Part shown: in pieces, positions 58,145 to 64,000 of the stretch
Layout: every line of letters begins with the position of its first letter
Numbering within the stretch: position 1 is the stretch's first letter
Assembly (NCBI RefSeq): GCF_009789195.1
Contig: NZ_WSTC01000021.1
Span: forward strand, 1-64,000
From: Paenibacillus sp. MMS18-CY102
GTDB lineage: Bacteria > Bacillota > Bacilli > Paenibacillales > Paenibacillaceae
Direction: 5' to 3'
Length of the DNA stretch: 64,000 bases
Notes under the pieces: model-generated
Seen by the model: the letters and a program-made list of their open reading frames with translations, nothing else
What the model was told of the DNA's origin: nothing
Databases searched by the model: none
Position numbers and translations under genes: made by a program

Positions 58145-58600
58145 TCAAAGCTTCGCATTATCCACGGCAGGGTCCCGGAATACCGTCGATTGCAGTACTC
58201 CGATTGCATCAGAAATTTGCTGCAGCTGATCGCTGGATAAACCGTGCAGGCGTTGCTGGAACTTTACGTCCATCTGGCCAAAAGCTTCGTTCATAAACGC
58301 TTGTCCTTCGGAGGTAAGGCGGATTAGCTGTTTGCGCTTGTCGCCTGCGTCGCTGTATCTTTCACATAAGCCTTTGTCTGTAAGCTTGCGCAGCTCACGG
58401 CTGGCGTTAGGCATGGATAGGTGCTTGCAGTCGCTGATTTCGCTTAGCGTTGTAAGCTGCTGGACCGCAATATATTCTAGAATGCCATATTGGACGGGCG
58501 TAATGTCCCCCATCGGGATGTCTTTTGAAAATTCGTGCTGGCTTTCATGGACGGCTGTCAGGAATGCGACCATTTGATGAAATAGCGTGCTCTTGTCCAA
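58145..58600 (-). CDS. MarR family transcriptional regulator
   Basis: Protein of 151 residues from a TTG at 58600, 6 bases after GAGGTG; a GTG at 58609 overlaps that site. Winged helix of the MarR type: ITPVQYGILEYIAVQQLTTL, SEISDCKHLSMPNASRELRKL (cut), GLCERYSDAGDKRKQLIRLT. Divergent from a NAD(P)H oxidoreductase gene with TTATCAAATGATAA-type palindromes between them, so it most likely represses both. Confidence 0.9.
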   Translation of the reverse strand: MDKSTLFHQMVAFLTAVHESQHEFSKDIPMGDITPVQYGILEYIAVQQLTTLSEISDCKHLSMPNASRELRKLTDKGLCERYSDAGDKRKQLIRLTSEGQAFMNEAFGQMDVKFQQRLHGLSSDQLQQISDAIGVLQSTVFRDPAVDNAKL

Positions 58601-58635
58601 TGGGATCACCTCTTACTGCTACGATACCAAATCGG

Positions 58636-58704
58636 TTATCAAATAACAATTATCATTTGACAACTATATAATAACCGTGCTACGATTTAATTATCAAATG
58701 ATAA
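58636..58704. promoter_or_regulatory. Divergent promoter with MarR-type operators
   Basis: TTATCATTTGACAA (58650-58663) overlaps the -35 TTGACA (58657-58662); TTATCAAATGATAA (58691-58704), a perfect inverted repeat, covers the start-site region just after the -10 TACGAT (58681-58686). A further half-site TTATCAAATAA is at 58636. This is the classic layout for repression by a MarR dimer. Confidence 0.7.
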
Positions 58705-58720
58705 CAAAAGAGGTGGCGCT

Positions 58721-59308
58721 ATGAAGACGCTAATTATTTACACGCATCCGACTCACGAGAGCTTAAGCTACGCTTTTCTGCAGAAGACGATTGAGGGCAT
58801 CGGCGAAAATCCGAACAGCGGCGAGATGCAGGTGTTGGATTTGTACGCTGAAGGGTTCAATCCGCTATTAGTGTTTAATGAAAACAAACGCAGGCGGGAT
58901 ATGCACAAGGACCCTGAGCTGGAGCGTTATCGGGAACAGCTGCTCTGGGCGGACCGGATTGTAATGATTTATCCCATCTGGTGGGGGCGTCCGCCGGCCA
59001 TGCTGCTCGGGTACATCGACCAGTTGTTTGCATCCAATTTTGCATATCGCGATACTGGCGGGCTGCTGGCGGAGGGTTTGTTGAAAGGAAAAACGGCCGT
59101 TTGCATCTCGGTAATGAAAGGACCGGCGTTTTATCCGCTATACTGGCTGAACAATGCACATAAGGTGCTGATGCGCAAAGCGCTTTTCCGCTGGGTCGGC
59201 ATCAAGAAAGTGAAGTTCTTCGAGTTCGGCGGCATGGAGAAGAAGAATGGGCGGCAGGCGGAGAAGCTGAACAAGGTGCAACGGTATTTTCGGACGGCTA
59301 GGGCGTGA
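58721..59308 (+). CDS. NAD(P)H-dependent oxidoreductase, flavodoxin-like (KefF/MdaB type)
   Basis: Protein of 195 residues. KTLIIYTHPTHESLSYAFL is the flavin phosphate loop; RYREQLLWADRIVMIYPIWWGRPPAML is cut as ADRIVMIYPIWWGRPPAML, the family's WW quinone-site motif. Reduces quinones or electrophiles by two electrons. Control by the divergent MarR regulator is typical of quinone-stress responses. AGAGGTGG precedes the ATG. Confidence 0.9.
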   Translation: MKTLIIYTHPTHESLSYAFLQKTIEGIGENPNSGEMQVLDLYAEGFNPLLVFNENKRRRDMHKDPELERYREQLLWADRIVMIYPIWWGRPPAMLLGYIDQLFASNFAYRDTGGLLAEGLLKGKTAVCISVMKGPAFYPLYWLNNAHKVLMRKALFRWVGIKKVKFFEFGGMEKKNGRQAEKLNKVQRYFRTARA

Positions 59309-59463
59309 TCGTGTAGGTGTATACGGCAACGGGATTTGGAGAGGGGGCTCCTTCATTATTTTTTGATAAAGAATGGCGGATGTTCTCCCTACAGCACTTT
59401 GATTTCTATAAAATGGAATGAGTGCTGAAGCAAGCGTGTTACAACGCATGTGGGGAGGGGCAA

Positions 59464-60438
59464 ATGGGCATGTGGAGATGGATACGGAGGATTGTGCTTT
59501 ATGCACTGGCGATTGCCGTTCTGCTAGCTGGCGTGGGCGCAGTGTACCAATGGTACGGCTCGAAGCAAGATAAGAAAACCTTCCAGCCTGCTGGCAAGCT
59601 GTATGAGGTGAAGGGGCGAAAGATGCATTTGTACACGGGCGGTACAGGGGATGTTACGGCCGTATTTGCATCGGGCTGGGGCACGGCGAGCCCTTATGCG
59701 GATTTTTCTACGCTGTATGGAGGGTTAGAGCCGCATGTGAAGGTAGCGGTCTATGACCGGTTCGGTTACGGGTTCAGCGATTCTTCGGGCGGCGTGAAGC
59801 GGGATATCGATACGATAACGGATGAAATCCATGAACTGCTAGCGGTTTCGGGACAAAAGCCTCCATATATCCTCATCGGCCACTCGCTTGGCTCTTTGGA
59901 GATGATTCGATATGCGCAGCGCTTCCCTAAGGAGGTGAAGGGGCTGCTGATGATTGATGGCGGCAGCCCTGAATATTATGCCGCGTCTCCAGGCTATACC
60001 GTGATTCCAGCGGTGTATCGGACTTTGCGGGTGACCGGGGCGCTGCGGACGCTGTACCGGTTCCACGGCTTCGCCGCATGGGCAAACAGCGAGAATAATG
60101 GCGAGCTGCTGCTGCCCAATGGGATGAAGAAGATCAGCAAGACGGCGATGCTGCTCAAGGCTGGCAATCGTGACATGACCGATGAAATGCGGCAGAGCAC
60201 GAACAACGCCAAGATTGTTTTGGCAGGGCCTAAGCCGTTGCAAGCGCCGATGACCGTACTGACGGCTGATTATTTGGGCAAGCTGAGTGAGGATGCGGAC
60301 TGGCAGGACAGCCAAGCGGCGCTCCCATCCTGGTCGGTTAGCGGGAAGCAGTTGATCGTAAAGGATAGTTCGCACTATATTCACGGCTACCAACCGGATG
60401 TGGTGGTGCGGGAGCTGTTGAAGCTGGCGGGTGAGTAG
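59464..60438 (+). CDS. Membrane-anchored alpha/beta hydrolase
   Basis: Protein of 324 residues; GGGGAGGGG precedes the ATG at 59464. An N-terminal transmembrane anchor (about 7-28) is followed by an alpha/beta hydrolase: oxyanion region FASGWGTASP, YDRFGYGFSDSS, nucleophile elbow ILIGHSLGSLEMI (Ser about 138), and terminal His in DSSHYIHGYQPD. Catalytic domain faces outside. Substrate unknown. Confidence 0.85.
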   Translation: MGMWRWIRRIVLYALAIAVLLAGVGAVYQWYGSKQDKKTFQPAGKLYEVKGRKMHLYTGGTGDVTAVFASGWGTASPYADFSTLYGGLEPHVKVAVYDRFGYGFSDSSGGVKRDIDTITDEIHELLAVSGQKPPYILIGHSLGSLEMIRYAQRFPKEVKGLLMIDGGSPEYYAASPGYTVIPAVYRTLRVTGALRTLYRFHGFAAWANSENNGELLLPNGMKKISKTAMLLKAGNRDMTDEMRQSTNNAKIVLAGPKPLQAPMTVLTADYLGKLSEDADWQDSQAALPSWSVSGKQLIVKDSSHYIHGYQPDVVVRELLKLAGE

Positions 60439-60517
60439 AGCGGGTGGTTAAAAGAGAAGAGCTTCAAGCAGCTATGGTGGCTGTTTGAGGCTCTTTGGCA
60501 TGCGAGGGCAGTGTTAG

Positions 60518-60548
60518 CCGAATAGGGGAGAAAAACCTGTCCTATTGG
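60518..60548. repeat. GAATAGGG-type repeat, degenerate copy
   Basis: CCGAATAGGGG and CCTATTGG arms around a 12-base loop, followed by a further GAATAGG at about 60571. Same family as 292-321 and 32889-33042. Confidence 0.55.
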
Positions 60549-60576
60549 TGGAAAAGCGGGCGAAGGAGAGGAATAG

Positions 60577-60605
60577 GAAAAGGCTGTCGAAATTCTCGAC
60601 AGCCT
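60577..60605 (-). terminator. Rho-independent terminator
   Basis: AGGCTGTCGA and TCGACAGCCT arms; the minus-strand exit is TTTTCC. Ends the Imm11 gene. Confidence 0.75.
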
Positions 60606-60647
60606 AAGCTAACGGGAAGCTCCTTCAGTCTTAGCGGCCAAAGAGGC

Positions 60648-61469
60648 TTACTCCTCGAAATCATTTAACTCCACCTCGTGCCAATACAGCTCCGATAAAA
60701 TCGGCGGGTAGGACATCGGGGTTATCCATTCGTAATCGCCGTCTAGCATTAGTTCGCCGAGAAGCACATTGTTAGCGGGGTCAGCTTGGAGCTTCCATTT
60801 GCCGCTCGCCATCGCCTTATCTGCTTCAACTAGGGCGAGCGCTTCTAGGAAGGGCACTTCCTCGCCCTTTTTCTGTTCTATGGTTGCGAGCTGAGCTTCA
60901 TATTGCTGGCGGGCCTGCTTCATGTCGACGGCATACTCTGAATCCCACACTTCTTCGAATACGAAGCCCTTTAGTTCATGTTGGATGACAAGATCGCGGA
61001 ACTCATCGGTAACATAGAGTTTTACCGGCTTCTCGGGTATCCGGAAGATCGGGTTGTGCATAACTTTATCTAACTGAAAGTGGACGCTGTTAAATCCAGA
61101 TATTTCGCCGGAACAGGCGTCATATTTAAATGTCGTGCGGCCATAGTCGAGCGCAGCTACGACGTTGGTAACATTAATCAACGCAATTTCAATGTCTGAA
61201 ATCTCACTGTGATCAATTTCAAGCACCTCCGCATAGGGAGCAATCAGTGGCCCGATAACGGTTTGAGCTTGCTTGGAGAAGATTAGGGCCCCAGAAGCAA
61301 GGTTAGGGAAGTCCTCTTCTTGTCCAATCCGCTGTACTTTTAATTTAATTGGTTCATACGAGGAAGCAAGTGGTTTGCCTCTGAAGTTTTCATCAAAAAT
61401 ATTGTCTTTTTCAGTGCAAACGGTAAGTAAAGTCGACTTCGCAGAACGCCAAAGCTCCCAGACCTTCAT
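60648..61469 (-). CDS. Imm11 (DUF1629-like) family immunity protein
   Basis: Protein of 273 residues. The pattern ENFRGKPLASSYEPIKLKV (cut), DFPNLASGALIFSKQAQTVIGPLI in pieces, INVTNVVAALDYGRTTF, FRIPEKPVKLYVTDEFRD and LKGFVFEEVWDSEY follows the Imm11 immunity family, which neutralises polymorphic toxins in trans. Cytosolic, no signal peptide. The expected cognate toxin is not in the window; immediately upstream on the same strand is a 27-residue ORF encoding only a signal peptide. A stand-alone immunity gene is a common relic or a defence against competitors. Confidence 0.75.
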   Translation of the reverse strand: MKVWELWRSAKSTLLTVCTEKDNIFDENFRGKPLASSYEPIKLKVQRIGQEEDFPNLASGALIFSKQAQTVIGPLIAPYAEVLEIDHSEISDIEIALINVTNVVAALDYGRTTFKYDACSGEISGFNSVHFQLDKVMHNPIFRIPEKPVKLYVTDEFRDLVIQHELKGFVFEEVWDSEYAVDMKQARQQYEAQLATIEQKKGEEVPFLEALALVEADKAMASGKWKLQADPANNVLLGELMLDGDYEWITPMSYPPILSELYWHEVELNDFEE

Positions 61470-61512
61470 TTCTCAACACCCCAAATTCGTATATTTTTTT
61501 AAAAAATGTGCC

Positions 61513-61596
61513 CTAGCCAGCGTACGCTGTAGCGCTCCCGGCTAGTAGTGCTGCCAAAGCAGCTGCTACAGGCAGGATTCTCTTTCTTTTGCCCAT
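61513..61596 (-). CDS. 27-residue ORF encoding only an export signal peptide
   Basis: ATG at 61596 with AAGGCGG about 10 bases before; stop TAG at 61513-61515. The product is a textbook signal peptide: basic start (MGKRKR), hydrophobic core (AAALAALLAGSATA) and AYA cleavage motif, with one residue after it. It lies 43 bp upstream of the Imm11 gene on the same strand. Either the leftover of a secreted protein gene cut away by deletion, or a gene for a short exported/processed peptide. Confidence 0.5.
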   Translation of the reverse strand: MGKRKRILPVAAALAALLAGSATAYAG

Positions 61597-61781
61597 GGTT
61601 GATTCGCCGCCTTATAATAATTTTTTCCATAATAGAATAATCGTAATATTATCACCTGATTTAGTAAATTTCAATATAAAAAATAGGTTCACATATAAAT
61701 TTATTAGCCAAAAAAATCAATTTTATCTATTGACAGCATGAAAAAAACCTTATTTTGATATTAAATTATGCGTTTTTGTGT

Positions 61782-62423
61782 TTAGTTATAAGTGAACTTT
61801 GCTTTGTAGTCTACGCCATTTTCAGAATTAATCTCGATCTTGCCACTGCCTACAATACTTCCATTGTGGTATAGCTTTAACTCAATGGTGCTTTTGACAG
61901 CAAATTTTGGCGGGTTTCCTTCTTCTAGCGGTGACCAGTAAACCGTGTTTCCCGGTACAATGGTGGCGTCACTGTCCAGAAACGTTACCTTGGAATCTGG
62001 AGGGGCCCACAATAGCAGCCGTCCAGACGAGGCATGCAGCCTAACGCTATCCGCGCCTTTGCTGTCGATCATGATCGGGAATCCAGGCGCGTTGCTCATT
62101 AAAGTGGAGAAGCGGCCAAACGGGAACTCGACATTGGGCTTAACAGGAATAGGCGATCCGTCAGCCGCATACGCCGTAAGGATCAAGCTTTGAACGAGCC
62201 TAGGGGGCTGCTCTTTATGATTCAAAAACGGTGGAGCCGCAAGCGCGATAAGCATGATAAGGAAGCAAGCTGCGGCAATTACAGCGAATCTCTTTTGAAC
62301 CGTAAACCGATGCTTTTGGGAGGCTGTGGACACTGACAAGACGTTCTGCAGCATTTTTTCTTTTGTTTTGTCATCTAGCTTGATCGTATTCATTTGACTT
62401 ACATAGTTATCTTGAAAGGCCAT
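61782..62423 (-). CDS. Anti-sigma-factor-like membrane protein
   Basis: Protein of 213 residues: a cytoplasmic N-terminus (1-44), one membrane span (about 46-66), and an extracytoplasmic beta-rich domain. It begins at the stop of an ECF sigma gene with a TAATG overlap, the usual position of a cognate anti-sigma factor. No zinc (HxxxCxxC) motif, so it is not a ZAS type; the assignment rests on gene order and topology. The 185-bp AT-rich gap between it and the 27-residue ORF holds nothing I recognise. Confidence 0.7.
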   Translation of the reverse strand: MAFQDNYVSQMNTIKLDDKTKEKMLQNVLSVSTASQKHRFTVQKRFAVIAAACFLIMLIALAAPPFLNHKEQPPRLVQSLILTAYAADGSPIPVKPNVEFPFGRFSTLMSNAPGFPIMIDSKGADSVRLHASSGRLLLWAPPDSKVTFLDSDATIVPGNTVYWSPLEEGNPPKFAVKSTIELKLYHNGSIVGSGKIEINSENGVDYKAKFTYN

Positions 62424-62911
62424 TATTCCACCCCCCCTATCATCTTCGTTTTTAGCAGCTCTTTCGCGCGTTTGAGCTGTGTTCGAACCGTCCCCTCTTT
62501 CAGGCTTAAGAGCTCAGCAATTTCATTGCATTGGTAGCCCTCAAAATAATAAAGATGAATAACAAGCCTATACTTTCTAGGGAGCGTAAGGACGAAGGAT
62601 ACGACGTCTAATTGATCATCAGACGTAATGGAATAAAGATCATCGGCAACAGGAAGAAACCATCGTTTCCACGGGCTTTTGATTGCATCTTTGCATGTAT
62701 TTATCGTGACTCGGATGACCCAAGCCTTCTCGTGCTCCGTATCATTGAAATCGCGCATGTTCTTAAAAAGCTTTATATAAACGTCTTGGCATACGTCTTG
62801 CGCATCCTGCAGATTGCGCAGATAGGTAAGCGACAGGCGGTAGATCATATCCCCATAGGTATGGATTAAGTTTGAGATATACGCATGACTGCTGCTAGTG
62901 CTGGCGTCCAT
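62423..62911 (-). CDS. ECF family RNA polymerase sigma factor
   Basis: Protein of 162 residues; AAAGGAGGGG sets the ATG at 62911. Region 2 (IHTYGDMIYRLSLTYLRNLQ, DAQDVCQDVYIKLFKNM) and region 4 (LPRKYRLVIHLYYFEGYQCNEIAELLSL in pieces, KEGTVRTQLKRAKELL) are complete. It should direct RNA polymerase to an envelope-stress type regulon under control of the coupled membrane protein. A TGAAAC-N17-CGTG pair precedes the gene. Confidence 0.9.
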   Translation of the reverse strand: MDASTSSSHAYISNLIHTYGDMIYRLSLTYLRNLQDAQDVCQDVYIKLFKNMRDFNDTEHEKAWVIRVTINTCKDAIKSPWKRWFLPVADDLYSITSDDQLDVVSFVLTLPRKYRLVIHLYYFEGYQCNEIAELLSLKEGTVRTQLKRAKELLKTKMIGGVE

Positions 62912-62933
62912 TGTGCCCCTCCTTTGCACCTAA

Positions 62934-62960
62934 CACGTTTACAAACTCAAATTTGTTTCA
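62934..62960 (-). promoter_or_regulatory. Candidate ECF-type autoregulated promoter
   Basis: On the minus strand TGAAAC (62960-62955), 17-bp spacer, CGTG (62937-62934), ending about 23 bases before the sigma start. Resembles SigW/SigX-class promoters (TGAAAC-N16/17-CGTN). Confidence 0.5.
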
Positions 62961-63045
62961 AAATGTTTCTAAATTTAAAAATTTATTTAGAAGACGCGCG
63001 AACAAACCGCCCCGAACGGTGTTCAGAAGCGGCCAATCGTGGCAG

Positions 63046-63066
63046 CTGTTGCACTTTGTGCAATGA
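63046..63066. repeat. 21-bp palindrome of the CATTGYA family, copy 8
   Basis: CTGTTGCA-CTTTG-TGCAATGA: 8+5+8 as in the copies at 24837-25044 and 54784-54929. It lies in the divergent region between the ECF sigma and SRPBCC genes. Confidence 0.6.
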
Positions 63067-63194
63067 AAGTCGCCGTTACGACCACATGCGTTTGTCGCGT
63101 TTTTACAATACTTGCCTGCGGCAGCGAGCTATACTAACAGCAAGCAGGTTGCCTGGGCGAGCTGCACAGTTTGGAAGCGGGATGGAGGGCCATT

Positions 63195-63653
63195 ATGGCA
63201 TTAACAGAACTGAAATATGAGGTATACATTGGAGCGTCGCAAGAGGAGGTATGGAGCATTTTTACCGTACCTGAGAAAACCAAGACGATCTTCTTCGGCA
63301 GCGAATTCCGTTCGACTAACGAGGTGGGTGCACCGTATCAATATGTTGGGCCAGGCAATGACGGCGACGAGACGGTGCATGTGTATGGCACGGTGCTTGC
63401 TTACGAACCGAATCGCTTGATGAGTTATACGGAGCATCCGGGACCCTCCTATCGGGAAAATCACGCCGAGCTGGAAACCCGCATTACGCTAACGCTAGAG
63501 ACGGTTGGCGGCTGTACCAAGCTGACATTGGTGAACGACCAATGGCCTGACGGCCACCCGTCTTACGAGAGCACCCAGCAGAGCTGGCCAATGATTCTTA
63601 GCAATATCAAAACATTCGCCGAGTCAGGCAAATCGCTGGACTTTGGCTGGTAA
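63195..63653 (+). CDS. SRPBCC (AHSA1/ATPase-activator-like) family protein
   Basis: Protein of 152 residues; GGAGG sets the ATG at 63195. TELKYEVYIGASQEEVWSIF, then KTIFFGSEFRSTNEVGAPYQY, cut, and TLETVGGCTKLTLVNDQWPD, TQQSWPMILSNIKTFAESG form the AHSA1-type helix-grip fold common next to ArsR or MerR regulators. Here a MerR-type regulator follows. Ligand unknown. Confidence 0.85.
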   Translation: MALTELKYEVYIGASQEEVWSIFTVPEKTKTIFFGSEFRSTNEVGAPYQYVGPGNDGDETVHVYGTVLAYEPNRLMSYTEHPGPSYRENHAELETRITLTLETVGGCTKLTLVNDQWPDGHPSYESTQQSWPMILSNIKTFAESGKSLDFGW

Positions 63654-63685
63654 GCCTCAAGATTTACGCATAAAAATAGCCGGGA

Positions 63686-63716
63686 AGGGTCATCCGCAGC
63701 AGGCGGATGGCCTTTC
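63686..63716 (+). terminator. Probable terminator
   Basis: AAGGGTCATCCGC pairs with GCGGATGGCCTT around AGCAG and is followed by a short T-containing run. Confidence 0.55.
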
Positions 63717-63759
63717 TCGACTTGTCGATTCGATGCTCTGTTAGAGAGGATGGCTGAAC

Positions 63760-64000
63760 GTGGCACAATTGATCAAAATCGGGCTCTTCTCGACCATTGC
63801 CCAAGTGACAATCCGAACGCTTCGGCATTATGACGATTTGGGGCTGTTGAAGCCCGCCCATATTGATCCAGATACGAGCTACCGCTACTATACATTCGAT
63901 CAGCTTATTCGGCTCAATCAGATTCAAGCGTTCAAAGACATGGGGCTCGGGCTTGACCAAATTGCGGGCTTGCTCAATGAGCGGCAGCCGATTGCCGACA
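63760..64000 (+). CDS. MerR family transcriptional regulator, 5' part only
   Basis: GTG at 63760, 9 bases after AGAGAGGA; the gene runs off the right edge with 80 codons visible. The MerR winged helix is clear: LIKIGLFSTIAQVTIRTLRHYDDLGLLKPAH in pieces, SYRYYTFDQLIRLNQIQAFKD. BmrR/SoxR-like DNA binding; the effector domain is outside the window. Confidence 0.9.
   Translation, partial: MAQLIKIGLFSTIAQVTIRTLRHYDDLGLLKPAHIDPDTSYRYYTFDQLIRLNQIQAFKDMGLGLDQIAGLLNERQPIAD

Noticed and set aside
63664-63960. Minus-strand frame opposite the MerR gene
   Set aside because: It is antisense to a clear MerR DNA-binding domain and has no ribosome site or family match.

Overview
The window looks like a chromosomal segment of a Gram-positive, spore-forming firmicute of the Paenibacillaceae type. 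The reasons are strong AGGAGG-like ribosome binding sites, frequent GTG/TTG starts, S-layer homology (SLH) proteins, a collagen-like SLH surface protein, an RsbQ homologue, DUF975, DUF1266 and DUF6886 proteins, and many short transcription units closed by strong hairpin terminators. I see no rRNA, tRNA, CRISPR array, insertion sequence, prophage or replication origin. The species is not determined. Family names are from reading the protein sequences, not from a search.

Layout. 0-9 kb: a DUF4328-like membrane protein with a Lon-type (S16) membrane protease; a degenerate dihydroorotate dehydrogenase fused to a membrane domain and coupled to an unknown partner; a monooxygenase-fold protein with a suppressor-of-fused protein; a HAD phosphatase with a WYL regulator. 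9-19 kb: SRPBCC/EVE pair; a five-gene secreted unit built on an active metallophosphoesterase and its catalytically dead relative; a tandem glycosyltransferase; the SLH-collagen protein. 18.7-24.8 kb: nucleotidyltransferase, phosphotransferase and DUF1801 genes bracketed by two copies of a ~100-bp element; an AT-rich pair (lipoprotein, putative caspase-fold secreted protein); a phosphotransferase gene remnant; a CDF transporter. 24.8-26.0 kb: a gene-free tract packed with three repeat families.

26-44 kb: an oxidoreductase pair with a divergent AraC regulator; DUF975; a diguanylate cyclase; DUF6886 and HAD proteins; a WecA/TagO-type transferase; a tiny protein that is 45% methionine; ASCH and DUF2269-like proteins; an IMP cyclohydrolase-like gene behind what reads as a ZTP riboswitch; and a three-gene HscC-type Hsp70 / J-domain / DUF1266 cluster. 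44-52 kb: an SLH gene apparently split by a frameshift; an rsbQ homologue directly upstream of a PAS-GGDEF diguanylate cyclase; a Fur-box promoter in front of an N-terminally truncated iron-siderophore binding protein; a pentapeptide-repeat protein; Lrp, metallo-hydrolase, GNAT, VOC and GntR genes. 52-64 kb: MFS/TetR efflux pair, secreted CYTH-like protein, a small three-gene unit with a homopolymer frameshift, HAD, MarR/NAD(P)H oxidoreductase with operator palindromes, alpha/beta hydrolase, an Imm11-type immunity protein preceded by a signal-peptide-only ORF, an ECF sigma/anti-sigma pair, SRPBCC, and a MerR regulator running off the right edge.

The most promising systems are the RsbQ plus PAS-GGDEF pair (a likely energy-stress input wired to c-di-GMP instead of sigma-B), the HscC/J-protein/DUF1266 cluster, the riboswitch-controlled IMP cyclohydrolase, the inactive-looking DHODH-membrane fusion, and a family of 21-bp palindromes seen eight times in gene-free DNA.
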